Shown here: piece after piece, positions 7,485-14,952 of the stretch | Numbering within the stretch: position 1 is the stretch's first letter | How the letters are laid out: every line of letters begins with the position of its first letter | Assembly: GCA_900547645.1 (NCBI GenBank) | Contig: URHP01000032.1 | Location: 1 to 15,296 of the forward strand | From: an uncultured Eubacteriales bacterium | GTDB taxonomy: Bacteria > Bacillota > Clostridia > Christensenellales > Borkfalkiaceae | Direction of reading: 5' to 3' | Length of the DNA: 15,296 nucleotides | Notes under the pieces: model-generated | Seen by the model: the letters and a program-made list of their open reading frames with translations, nothing else | What the model was told of the DNA's origin: nothing | Databases searched by the model: none | Made by a program: the position numbers and the translations under genes

Positions 7485-9650
7485 ATGATCTGTGAAGTCA
7501 TTGTCGATATTGCGCACAGCGAAGTGGACAGGATCTTCGACTATGTGTGCGATCAGCCCGTTCAGGCGGGCGCGCGCGTCGCCGTGCCCTTCGGACGGAG
7601 CGCGGCGACGGGCTTTGTCATGCGCGTGAAAGAGCACAGCGATTTTCCCGCCGAAAAGCTGAAAAAGGTCTACCGCGTCGAGGCGGGAACGCCCGCGATC
7701 AACGCGGAGTGCCTGGGGCTAGCCCGCGCGATCGCCGCGCGCTACCGCGTGCCCCTTGCGCTGTGCCTGCGGCTGTTCATCCCGCCCGAAATGCGTACGG
7801 GGAAGGTCTCGGAGACCTATCGCACGTTTGCAAGGTTTATGGCGGACGTATCCGTCAAAAACGCGCCGCAGCAGGCGGCGTGTCTCGCGTTTTTAAAGGA
7901 GAACGGCGAAGCGGACGCGGCGCTCCTGCGCGCGCAGTTCGGCGCGGGAGCGGTGGGCGCGCTCGTCAAAAAGGGCGCCGTCGCACTGGAAAAGCGGCGC
8001 GTGCTGCGCGATCCTTATAAGGGCGTGGAGGGAAAGGCGGCGGAGCATGCGCTCACGCCCGCCCAACAGCGCGCCGTACAGGCGATCGGCGCAACGGATA
8101 AGACGGTCACTCTGCTGCACGGCGTGACGGGCAGCGGCAAGACGGAAGTGTACCTCACGCTCATTGCCGAAGCGCTCCGGCAGGGGAAGACGGCGATCTT
8201 TCTCGTCCCGGAAATTTCCCTGACGCCGCAGATGCTCTCGCAGCTGCGCGCCCGCTTCGGCGCCGCCGCCGCGATCCTGCACAGCGGGCTTTCCGCGGGG
8301 GAGCGCTTCGACGAGTGGCAGCGCCTGCGCGAAGGCAGTGCCCGCATCGCCATCGGCGCGCGTTCCGCCGTCTTTGCGCCCATCGAAAACGTGGGCGTCA
8401 TCGTGCTCGATGAAGAGCACGACGGCAGTTATTCCTCCGAAAGCGCGCCCCGTTACAACACGTTCGACATCGCGCTCCTGCGCGCCCGGCACAACGGCTG
8501 CAAGCTGGTTCTGGGCAGCGCCACGCCCTCAGTGGAGACGTATCGGCGCGCGCTGGACGGGGAATTTTCCCTGGTGCGCATGCCCGACCGCATCAATGCG
8601 CGTCCGCTGCCCGACGTTGAGATCGTGGATATGCGCCGCGAGGTCAAGCGGGGCAATCCTTCGCCCTTTTCGGCGGTCCTGCGGGAGCATCTCGAGCGCT
8701 GCCTTTCCGAGGGGCAGCAGGCGATCCTCTTTCTCAACCGCAGGGGATATTCGCAGACCGTTCTGTGCCGCGACTGCGGTTATGTTGCCAAGTGCGAACA
8801 GTGCGACGTCTCGCTCACCTATCACAGTGAGGAAAACTGTCTGAAATGCCACTACTGCGGCGCGCGCTACAAGATGCTCGAAGCGTGTCCGGCGTGCGGC
8901 GGACGGCATATCTATTACGCGGGTACGGGGACGCAGCGCGTCGTCGGCGAGCTGAAAAAGCTCTATCCCGCCGCGCGCATCCTGCGCATGGACAACGATA
9001 CGACGAACGGGAAAGAGGGACACTACCGCATTCTGAAGCAGTTTGCGGCGCGGGAGGCGGATATTCTCGTCGGCACGCAGATGGTCGCCAAGGGCCACGA
9101 CTTCCCGCTCGTGACGCTCGTCGGCATTCTCGACGCCGACATGAGCCTGCATTTTCCCGACTATCGCAGCAACGAGCGCACCTTTCAGCTCGTGACGCAG
9201 GTCGCGGGCAGGAGCGGGCGGGGCAGCGAAAAGGGGGACGTCGTCCTGCAGACGTACGATCCCGACAACGCCATTCTTCGCTTTGCCGCGGCGTACGATT
9301 ACGAGGGATTCTACCGCCACGAAGTCAACATGCGCGCGGCGACCATGTTCCCGCCCTTTGCGGTCATCGTGCGCGTCATGGTGTCGGCGGCAGAGGACCG
9401 CGCCGCGCTCGAGGCCCTGCGCGAGGTATACGAACGGCTGCAGACGGTCTACCTCTCCGCACAGGAAGAATTTTTGTTTTTCAACCGCATGCATGCGCCC
9501 ATCAAGCGCATTCAGGGCAAGTACCGCTATCAGGTGCTGATGCGGCTGACGACGCGCAGGCTGCTTCCCCGCATTTACGATGCGGCGTCGGGCGTGAAGC
9601 AGAAGGACGCGCTCGTCTGGGTGGAGGAAAACCCCTCCAATTTAAGTTAA
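7485..9650 (+). CDS. priA: Primosomal protein N' (PriA, replication restart helicase)
   Basis: The 721-residue product is full length for PriA, a 3'-to-5' helicase that recognises stalled forks and reloads the replicative helicase. The N-terminal DNA-binding domain begins with the family-like EVIVDIAHSEVDRIFDY. Helicase motifs are intact: Walker A GVTGSGKTEVY with Lys219, Walker B DEEH at 309-312 and motif VI QVAGRSGRG from residue 572. The zinc-binding insert has four Cys pairs (428/431, 437/440, 455/458, 468/471) for two zinc ions. The ATG at 7485 was chosen because the N-terminus aligns with the family start, although the ribosome binding site (GAAGAA) is weak. No convincing promoter is visible in the 62-base gap after rpoZ, so expression may depend on readthrough of the hairpin at 7434-7464. 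Confidence 0.97.
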   Translation: MICEVIVDIAHSEVDRIFDYVCDQPVQAGARVAVPFGRSAATGFVMRVKEHSDFPAEKLKKVYRVEAGTPAINAECLGLARAIAARYRVPLALCLRLFIPPEMRTGKVSETYRTFARFMADVSVKNAPQQAACLAFLKENGEADAALLRAQFGAGAVGALVKKGAVALEKRRVLRDPYKGVEGKAAEHALTPAQQRAVQAIGATDKTVTLLHGVTGSGKTEVYLTLIAEALRQGKTAIFLVPEISLTPQMLSQLRARFGAAAAILHSGLSAGERFDEWQRLREGSARIAIGARSAVFAPIENVGVIVLDEEHDGSYSSESAPRYNTFDIALLRARHNGCKLVLGSATPSVETYRRALDGEFSLVRMPDRINARPLPDVEIVDMRREVKRGNPSPFSAVLREHLERCLSEGQQAILFLNRRGYSQTVLCRDCGYVAKCEQCDVSLTYHSEENCLKCHYCGARYKMLEACPACGGRHIYYAGTGTQRVVGELKKLYPAARILRMDNDTTNGKEGHYRILKQFAAREADILVGTQMVAKGHDFPLVTLVGILDADMSLHFPDYRSNERTFQLVTQVAGRSGRGSEKGDVVLQTYDPDNAILRFAAAYDYEGFYRHEVNMRAATMFPPFAVIVRVMVSAAEDRAALEALREVYERLQTVYLSAQEEFLFFNRMHAPIKRIQGKYRYQVLMRLTTRRLLPRIYDAASGVKQKDALVWVEENPSNLS

Positions 9651-9668
9651 AAAGTCAGGTGAAAGGAT

Positions 9669-10124
9669 ATGATTCGTGAGATCGTACAGGTGGGCGATCC
9701 CGTTCTGCGGGAAAAATGCAAGCCCGTCACGCGCTTTGACGGGGAGCTGGCAAAGCTCCTCGACGACATGAAGGAGACGCTCAGGAACGCCGCGGGCGCG
9801 GGGCTTGCCGCGCCGCAGGTGGGCGTTCCCGTCCGCGCCGTGCAGGTGGACGTGGAGGAGGGCTTTTTCGAACTCGTCAATCCCGTGCTCGTCTCTCAAA
9901 AAGGGGAGCAGACGGGGCCGGAGGGCTGCCTTTCGGTGCGCGGCAAGGCGGGAACCGTCACCCGCCCCGAAAAGGTCAAGGTCGTCTTTTCCGACCGCAA
10001 CGGCAACCGCTATTCTCTCGTTGCGCGCGGGTTCTTTGCGCGCGCCGTCTGCCATGAGCTCGATCATCTCGACGGTATTTTGTATACGGATAAGGCGCAG
10101 GGCGTCCACGACGTGGAGGACTGA
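9669..10124 (+). CDS. def: Peptide deformylase
   Basis: The 151-residue enzyme removes the formyl group from the initiator methionine of new proteins. All three family motifs are present: GAGLAAPQ (residues 43-50), EGCLS with metal ligand Cys87, and HELDH with ligands His129 and His133 and catalytic Glu130. Its length fits the short type I deformylase class. AGGTGA at 9657-9662 is the ribosome binding site, 6 bases before the ATG. It sits 18 bases after priA and before fmt, the enzyme that adds the formyl group; this def-fmt pairing is common in bacteria. Confidence 0.97.
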   Translation: MIREIVQVGDPVLREKCKPVTRFDGELAKLLDDMKETLRNAAGAGLAAPQVGVPVRAVQVDVEEGFFELVNPVLVSQKGEQTGPEGCLSVRGKAGTVTRPEKVKVVFSDRNGNRYSLVARGFFARAVCHELDHLDGILYTDKAQGVHDVED

Positions 10125-10154
10125 GTCCGCGCTGTGTTTGCAAGGGAGCTTGCC

Positions 10155-11078
10155 ATGAAGATATTTTTTGCGGGAACGCCCGCGTTCGCCGTGCCCGCTC
10201 TCAGGGCGGCGGCGCAGCAGTTTTCCATTGCCGCCGTGCTCACGCAGCCCGATAAGCCGCAGGGCAGAAAGCGCGTTCTGACGCCGTCGCCCGTCAAACA
10301 GGCGGCTGCGGAGCTGGGGATCCCCGTGCTGCAGCCCGCCCGTCTGCGCGACGATCTTTTTGCGCTGCGCGCCGTCGGGGCGGATCTGATGGTCACCTGC
10401 GCATACGGACAGATCCTGACGCAGGAGACGCTCGATCTGTTCCCCATGGGCGTATGGAACGTGCATGCCAGCCTGCTGCCCAAGTACCGCGGTGCGGCGC
10501 CCGTCGCCGCCGCCATTCTGGCGGGAGAGCGGGAGACGGGCGTCACCATCATGCGTACGGACGCCGGGCTGGATACGGGCGATATGTTTCTCAAAGAGCG
10601 CCTTCCCATTGCGGAGGACGATACCTGCGGAACGCTCACGGACAAGCTCGCCGTGCTCGGCGCGCGTCTGCTCGTCTGCGCCCTGAAGCGCATCGCGCAG
10701 GGGGACGTGACGCTTGAAAAGCAGGGGGAAGGCACCCTCTGCCGCAAGACCGCGCGCACGCAGGTGGATTTTTCCCGTCCTGCCGCGGAGGTGAGCGCGC
10801 TCATCCGCGCGCTTTCGCCCGCGCCGCTCGCCTATGCGGTCGCGGGGGAGATGACGCTCGGCTGCTATCATGCGCGCGCGCTTGCGGGAGCGGAGGAAGC
10901 GCCCGCAGGGACGGTGCTTGCGGCGTCGCCCAAAGAAGGACTGATCGTACAATGTTCGGAAGGCGCCGTGCGCCTTACGGAGATCCAGCCTGCGGGCGGA
11001 AAACGCATGGCGGACACGGCTTTTTGTAACGGCGGAAAACTGCGCAGGGGGGATAGGTTTGACCAACCCGTTTTATGA
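10155..11078 (+). CDS. fmt: Methionyl-tRNA formyltransferase
   Basis: The product (307 residues) transfers a formyl group from 10-formyl-tetrahydrofolate to Met-tRNAfMet. The N-terminus MKIFFAGTPAFAVPAL matches the family start. The catalytic triad corresponds to Asn102, His104 and Asp140, within NVHASLLPKYRGAAPV and DTGDM. The frame is open from a GTG at 10134, but the ATG at 10155 was chosen because AAGGGAG lies 6 bases upstream and the N-terminal alignment begins there. The C-terminal OB-fold domain appears complete. It lies 30 bases after def and overlaps rsmB by 20 bases. Confidence 0.96.
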   Translation: MKIFFAGTPAFAVPALRAAAQQFSIAAVLTQPDKPQGRKRVLTPSPVKQAAAELGIPVLQPARLRDDLFALRAVGADLMVTCAYGQILTQETLDLFPMGVWNVHASLLPKYRGAAPVAAAILAGERETGVTIMRTDAGLDTGDMFLKERLPIAEDDTCGTLTDKLAVLGARLLVCALKRIAQGDVTLEKQGEGTLCRKTARTQVDFSRPAAEVSALIRALSPAPLAYAVAGEMTLGCYHARALAGAEEAPAGTVLAASPKEGLIVQCSEGAVRLTEIQPAGGKRMADTAFCNGGKLRRGDRFDQPVL

Positions 11079-12279
11079 TCCCTATCAGGTGCTGACCAAG
11101 GTGTACGGCGGCGCGCATTTCAAGATCGCGCTTGCCGAAACGCCGCTGGAGGAAGCGCACCGCCCGCGCACCGTCCGGATCTGCTACGGCGTGCTCGAGC
11201 AGGAAAATTATCTTTCGCTGTGTATCCGTTCGGTCGCGCAGAAAAATCCCAAACAGAGCGTGCGCACCGTCATGAAGATCGCGCTCTACTGCCTGATTTT
11301 TTTGGGGAAGGCGCGCTATACGGTCACCGATCTCGCGGTCGATCTGCTCAAAAAGATGGGCAAGGGCGGCGCGGCAGGATTCGTCAACGCGGCGCTCCGC
11401 AATTTTGACCGGGAGAAGGTCGCCGTCCCCGCGGGGGACGAAGGGCTCTCCGTGACGACGCCCTATCCGCCGTTCGCCGTCCGCCGCCTGCGGAAGGAGT
11501 ACGGCGACCGGACAGAGGCGATCGTGCGCGCCGGGAGCGCCGGCGTGAGCGTGCGTTTCGTGCGCGGCGCGGAGGAATACCTCTCGCGTCCGCATACCGA
11601 TACCCCCTTCGCAAACGTATATCTGTTCGATCATTTTACGCGGGACGCCGGTTTTTTTGCGGGCGACTACACCTTTCAGTCGGTGGGGAGCGTTGCGATC
11701 TGCGCCGTCGTCGAACCGTGTGAAAATCTGCTGGACGCCTGTGCCGCGCCCGGCGGGAAGTCCGTCCTGTTGGCGGAAAAATGCACCCGCGTGACGGCGT
11801 GCGAGCTGCACGCGCACCGCGTCGCCCTCATCGAAAGCTACTGTGCCCGCATGGGAACGCCGAACGTACAGGCGATGCAGGCGGACAGTTCCGTCTTCCG
11901 CCCCGCGTTCGAGGCAGCCTTCGACGGCGTCTTGTGCGACGTGCCCTGTTCGGGCTTCGGCACGGTTGCGGAAAATCCCGATCTCCCGCTCGGGAAACGG
12001 GAAGAAGATCTTGCGGGGCTGCATGCAGTGCAGAGCGCCATTCTGGAAAACTGCGCGCGCTATGTCCGGCAGGGAGGGCACCTCTATTACTCCACCTGTT
12101 CGCTGTTTGAAGAGGAGAACGACGGCGTGGTATCCGCCTTTCTCGCTTCCCATACAGAGTTTGCCGTCTGCGAAGCGGACAGCCCGCTTCCGCACGTCAA
12201 AAAGCGGTGCGGGATCCAGTTTCTGCCCGATACGGCATACGGCGCGGGATTTTATGTGGCAAAGTTGAGGCGCGTATGA
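11059..12279 (+). CDS. rsmB: 16S rRNA (cytosine-967-C5)-methyltransferase RsmB
   Basis: This 406-residue protein methylates a cytosine of 16S rRNA using S-adenosylmethionine. The N-terminal ~130 residues form the NusB-like RNA-binding domain. The C-terminal methyltransferase domain has the SAM motif DACAAPGGKS, the PCSG motif with Cys297 and STCS with the catalytic-region Cys347, as expected for the two-cysteine RNA m5C enzymes. The start is a TTG at 11059; it is preceded by AGGGGGG with 6-base spacing, and no better start exists before the conserved domain. It overlaps the end of fmt by 20 bases and shares an ATGA with rlmN. Other members of this superfamily (RsmF) lack the NusB-like domain, so RsmB is the better call. 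Confidence 0.93.
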   Translation: MTNPFYDPYQVLTKVYGGAHFKIALAETPLEEAHRPRTVRICYGVLEQENYLSLCIRSVAQKNPKQSVRTVMKIALYCLIFLGKARYTVTDLAVDLLKKMGKGGAAGFVNAALRNFDREKVAVPAGDEGLSVTTPYPPFAVRRLRKEYGDRTEAIVRAGSAGVSVRFVRGAEEYLSRPHTDTPFANVYLFDHFTRDAGFFAGDYTFQSVGSVAICAVVEPCENLLDACAAPGGKSVLLAEKCTRVTACELHAHRVALIESYCARMGTPNVQAMQADSSVFRPAFEAAFDGVLCDVPCSGFGTVAENPDLPLGKREEDLAGLHAVQSAILENCARYVRQGGHLYYSTCSLFEEENDGVVSAFLASHTEFAVCEADSPLPHVKKRCGIQFLPDTAYGAGFYVAKLRRV

Positions 12280-13319
12280 AGGCGGTTTTACAGGACAAAT
12301 CGAGGGAGGAACTTGCCGCGCTCGTCGCGGAAGCGGGGGAAAAGCCTTTTCGCGCGAAACAGCTCTACGAAGGGCTGATGCACGGCAGGCGCATTTCGCA
12401 GATCCCCGTTTCCGCGCGGCTGCGCGCGATGCTCTCGGAGCAGTTCGAAGACGAGCCCGTCCGCATCGAAAAGGTGTTTACGGCAAAGGACGGCACGCAG
12501 AAATTTCTGTTCGCGCTCGCGGACGGGAATCTGATCGAGGGCGTGCTCATGCGCTATAAATACGGCAACACGCAGTGCGTCTCCACGCAGGTGGGCTGCC
12601 GCATGGGGTGCAGGTTCTGTGCTTCTACGCTGGGCGGACTCGTGCGCAATCTCACCGCGGGTGAGATTTTGGGGCAGATCCTGGCGGTCAACCGGCTGGA
12701 GGGCGGCGGCCTGCAGGAAAAGCGCGCCGTGACCAACGTCGTGCTGATGGGCAGCGGGGAGCCGTTTGACAATTACGGGAACGTCGTCCGATTTTTGCGC
12801 AACGTGACGGACGGCGAGGGGATCGGCATCAGCGCGCGCAATATCAGTCTCTCCACCTGCGGGCTTGTGCCGCAGATGCGCGCGTTTGCGGAGGAGGGGA
12901 TCCCGCTCAATCTCACGGTCTCGCTGCATGCGGTGACGGATGAGGAGCGCGCGCGGACCATGCCGGTCGCCAATGCGTATTCCATCGGGGAGATCCTTGA
13001 CGCCTGCGCCTATTATTTTGCGCGTACGGGGCGCCGTTATATTTTCGAATACAGCCTGATCGACGGGGAAAACGCCGATCTTGCGCATGCGGAAGCGCTT
13101 GCGCGTCTCTTGAAGGGCAGACCTTGTCACGTCAATCTGATCCGTCTGAACGAGGTCAAAGAGCGTACGCTGCGCGCCGCGGACGAACGGAATGCGCAGG
13201 CGTTTTTAAAGGCGCTGACCGCGCGCGGCATCTCTGCAACGCTCCGCCGCAGCATGGGCTCCGACATCGGCGGAGCCTGCGGACAGCTTAGGGCGCGTTA
13301 TTTGCAGGGAGATCAATAA
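12276..13319 (+). CDS. rlmN: Dual-specificity 23S rRNA/tRNA adenine-C2 methyltransferase RlmN (radical SAM)
   Basis: The product (347 residues) methylates C2 of A2503 in 23S rRNA and A37 in certain tRNAs. The radical-SAM cluster motif is C108-x3-C112-x2-C115 (GCRMGCRFC). The second essential cysteine, Cys335, lies in the C-terminal GSDIGGACGQLR motif and is the residue transiently methylated in the family. LMGSGEPFDNY matches the conserved GMGEPL-type loop. The frame is open upstream to 12207, but the ATG at 12276 was chosen: it overlaps the rsmB stop as ATGA and has GAGG 5 bases before it. The last codons share a near-identical 33-bp sequence with the repeat region downstream (13546-13578). 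Confidence 0.96.
   Translation: MKAVLQDKSREELAALVAEAGEKPFRAKQLYEGLMHGRRISQIPVSARLRAMLSEQFEDEPVRIEKVFTAKDGTQKFLFALADGNLIEGVLMRYKYGNTQCVSTQVGCRMGCRFCASTLGGLVRNLTAGEILGQILAVNRLEGGGLQEKRAVTNVVLMGSGEPFDNYGNVVRFLRNVTDGEGIGISARNISLSTCGLVPQMRAFAEEGIPLNLTVSLHAVTDEERARTMPVANAYSIGEILDACAYYFARTGRRYIFEYSLIDGENADLAHAEALARLLKGRPCHVNLIRLNEVKERTLRAADERNAQAFLKALTARGISATLRRSMGSDIGGACGQLRARYLQGDQ
13269..13301 (+). repeat. 33-bp direct repeat, copy 1 (inside the rlmN 3' end)
   Basis: This stretch encodes the conserved tail GGACGQLRARY of RlmN. It recurs at 13546-13578 with one base different (A13290 versus C13567), 277 bp downstream. Confidence 0.85.
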
Positions 13320-13321
13320 AG

Positions 13322-13441
13322 ATCTGCAAAAAGACGGAGTATTTTTGCAGATAGAGGAGCGGCAGGCGTAAAAGGCGAGTGATTCGGTTTTGCCGAATAA
13401 CCGCAAAATGCGCCTTGCCGCGACGAGCCGATGTCGTAGGG
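13322..13441 (+). repeat. Palindrome-rich intergenic repeat, unit A
   Basis: This is the first of two diverged tandem units with a period of about 120 bp. It starts with a perfect 11-bp hairpin (13322-13332 with 13342-13352, ATCTGCAAAAA against TTTTTGCAGAT). It continues with AGTATTTTT, GAGGAGC, a hairpin ATTCGG-TTTTG-CCGAAT (13382-13398) and GCGACGAG. It starts 3 bases after the rlmN stop, so the first hairpin may also act as a terminator. Short frames exist on both strands, but none has a ribosome binding site and recognisable content. Confidence 0.7.
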
Positions 13442-13569
13442 TTCCCGAAAAAATACAAAGTATTTTTTTGGGAAGAGGAGCCGCAAGCGGTCGAAAGACA
13501 GCCGCGAGTATGCGAGCGGCGGCAAAGAATGCTTTGCGGCGACGAGGCGGAGCCTGCGGACAGCTTCGG
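13442..13569 (+). repeat. Palindrome-rich intergenic repeat, unit B
   Basis: This second unit repeats the layout of unit A with different bases. A 15-bp A/T-rich hairpin (13442-13456 with 13460-13474, AAA loop, one G-T wobble) is followed by AGTATTTTT, GAGGAGC, the palindrome CCGCAAGCGG (13481-13490), GCCGC/GCGGC (13501-13505, 13516-13520), and GCAAAG-AATG-CTTTGC (13522-13537), then GCGACGAG. It ends inside the 33-bp copy of the rlmN tail. Keeping hairpins while changing bases points to a structured repeat family rather than coding sequence. Confidence 0.7.
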
Positions 13570-13578
13570 GCGCGTTAT
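13546..13578 (+). repeat. 33-bp direct repeat, copy 2 (rlmN tail copy)
   Basis: Near-identical to 13269-13301 (32 of 33 bases). It could read GGACGQLRARY, as in the RlmN tail, but here it is cut off from any rlmN domain and lies at the end of repeat unit B, about 40 bases before rpe. Confidence 0.85.
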
Positions 13579-13619
13579 ATAAAGAACAATTTACACTGAA
13601 ATAAAGCAAGGGGAGATTT

Positions 13620-14279
13620 ATGCCTGAGATCAAAGTTGCACCGTCCATTCTTGCGGGTGATTTCGCGCGCATGGGCGAGACGGTGAAAAAATTGGAAGAG
13701 TGCGGGGCGGATTACGTCCACTGCGACGTCATGGACGGCAATTTTGTCCCTACCATCACGTTCGGAAGCCAGATGATCGGCGCCATCCGCCCGTACACCG
13801 GGCTGCCGCTGGATTGCCACCTCATGGTGCTGCGCCCCGATACGCGGCTGGAAGCGCTTGCCAGAGCGGGTGCGGACATCGTCACCGTTCACGTGGAGGA
13901 ATGCCGCGAACTGACGGTGCAGACGCTGCGCATCATCAAAAACTACGGCATGAAGGCGAGCGCGGTCATCAACCCGAACACGCCCGTCGAAGAGCTGTTC
14001 GACTGCGCGGAAGATGCGGATATGCTGCTTCTGATGAGCGTGCATCCGGGCTGGGGCGGGCAGAAATTCTTGCCCGGGACGCTGGAAAAAATCGAAAAGC
14101 TGCGGGAATTCCTCATCCGCAGCGGTCGTCCCGATCTCGATATCGAAGTGGACGGCGGCATCACCGAACAGAACGTCCGCGACGTCATTTCGGCGGGCGC
14201 AAACGTCATCGTGGCGGGCAGCGCGGTGTTTCGTTCGCCCGACATGAAGCAGACGATCGAAAGGCTGCGCGGCGCATGA
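13620..14279 (+). CDS. rpe: Ribulose-phosphate 3-epimerase
   Basis: The 219-residue TIM-barrel enzyme interconverts ribulose 5-phosphate and xylulose 5-phosphate in the pentose phosphate pathway. Active-site positions are present: Ser9 in APSIL, His34 and Asp36 in VHCDVMDG, His67 in DCHLM and Asp178 in EVDGGI. The phosphate-binding segment VAGSAVF and the loop MSVHPGWGGQKF (usually MSVNPGFGGQ) are also seen. AAGGGGAG just before the ATG at 13620 supports the start. In Bacillus subtilis rpe follows prpC-prkC-rsgA; here it follows the repeat region. It overlaps thiN by an ATGA. Confidence 0.96.
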   Translation: MPEIKVAPSILAGDFARMGETVKKLEECGADYVHCDVMDGNFVPTITFGSQMIGAIRPYTGLPLDCHLMVLRPDTRLEALARAGADIVTVHVEECRELTVQTLRIIKNYGMKASAVINPNTPVEELFDCAEDADMLLLMSVHPGWGGQKFLPGTLEKIEKLREFLIRSGRPDLDIEVDGGITEQNVRDVISAGANVIVAGSAVFRSPDMKQTIERLRGA

Positions 14280-14881
14280 AGGCGATCATCTTATTGAACG
14301 GCGAACCGTACCGCGGCAGCATCGCCGCGGACGGCGCGCGCGTCTTCTGCTGCGACGGCGCCTACGATTGGGCAAAGGGGCGGGTACGCATCGACGTCAA
14401 TCTCGGCGACTATGATTCGCTCTCCTACATTCCCGATCCTCCGCCCGCAGAGGTGTATCCCTCCGAAAAAAATTACACGGACGGCGAACTTGCCCTGATG
14501 CGCGCCATTGCGGCGGGAGCGGACGAGATCGAATTTTACGGCGGCGGCGGGGGACGGGAAGACCACTTTCTCGGCAATCTGCACCTGCTGTACGCCGCAT
14601 GCAAACGGGGCGTGCGCGCCGTCATGGTCACCAATCATGCGCGCATTTTTGCGGCGGACCGCGAGGCGCGGCTGTGCGGGCTCAGGGGAAGAACGGTTTC
14701 CATTGTCCCGTTCGGGGGCGAAGCGCATATACTGGAGAGCGACGGACTGTACTATCCGCTGCCCGAAAAATTCGTTTACGGCTCCACGCGCGGCATTTCC
14801 AACGTCGTGACGGCGGAGCAGGCGTATTTCCGCGTGCAGGGAACGGTGCTCGTCTTCGTCGATGAGGAGGTAAAACCTTGA
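14276..14881 (+). CDS. thiN: Thiamine pyrophosphokinase
   Basis: The 201-residue protein transfers pyrophosphate from ATP to thiamine, giving thiamine diphosphate, the cofactor of transketolase and other enzymes. Motifs fit the family: CDGAYDWA with Asp27, LGDYDS at 43-48, NYTDGELAL at 66-74 (usually D-x-T-D-x-E-x-A) and GGGGGREDHFLGN at 89-101. The C-terminal beta domain includes GSTRGISN, which closes the thiamine pocket in relatives. The ATG at 14276 overlaps the rpe stop. The rpe-thiN-spoVM order is the same as in Bacillus subtilis (rpe-yloS-spoVM), which supports the call. No thiamine riboswitch is seen upstream, consistent with a salvage gene inside an operon. Confidence 0.93.
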   Translation: MKAIILLNGEPYRGSIAADGARVFCCDGAYDWAKGRVRIDVNLGDYDSLSYIPDPPPAEVYPSEKNYTDGELALMRAIAAGADEIEFYGGGGGREDHFLGNLHLLYAACKRGVRAVMVTNHARIFAADREARLCGLRGRTVSIVPFGGEAHILESDGLYYPLPEKFVYGSTRGISNVVTAEQAYFRVQGTVLVFVDEEVKP

Positions 14882-14952
14882 ACATGATCGTCTGCATCAA
14901 ACTTCCCGCCGTCTTTTCCTTTGTCGCGCGCCTGTTCGGGAAAAAGAAATGA
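14878..14952 (+). CDS. spoVM: SpoVM-like stage V sporulation peptide (24 residues, TTG start)
   Basis: This tiny ORF encodes a peptide with IKLP near its N-terminus, a hydrophobic middle and the basic end LFGKKK. Bacillus subtilis SpoVM is a 26-residue amphipathic helix with IKLP at the same place, whose proline matters for binding the curved forespore membrane, where it anchors SpoIVA and starts coat assembly. The position directly after rpe-thiN is the same as in Bacillus. Two starts are possible: TTG at 14878, with AGGAGG ending 7 bases before it and overlapping the thiN stop, or ATG at 14884 with 13-base spacing. The TTG is preferred on spacing, and the peptide is 22 residues otherwise. 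Family assignment rests on the short motif plus gene order. Confidence 0.75.
   Translation: MNMIVCIKLPAVFSFVARLFGKKK

Noticed and set aside
10134-10154. GTG at 10134 as the fmt start
   Set aside because: The ATG at 10155 has a well-placed AAGGGAG and matches the family N-terminus; the extra seven residues have no counterpart.
12207-12275. Upstream ATG extension of rlmN
   Set aside because: It lies wholly inside rsmB in another frame, while the ATG at 12276 has a GAGG site, an ATGA overlap and family alignment.
13322-13578. CRISPR array
   Set aside because: There are only two diverged units of about 120 bp with internal hairpins, no uniform short repeats with unique spacers and no cas genes nearby.
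13577-13582. TATAAA as a -10 box for an rpe promoter
   Set aside because: No acceptable -35 hexamer is found 16-18 bases upstream, where the sequence is the GC-rich rlmN tail copy.
13379-13599. Small ORFs of 67-69 codons in the repeat block, and a 119-codon minus-strand frame at 13313-13672
   Set aside because: They have no ribosome binding site, their content is the translation of palindromic repeats, and the minus-strand frame runs into rpe. The GGACGQLRARY match comes from the duplicated rlmN tail, not from a separate gene.
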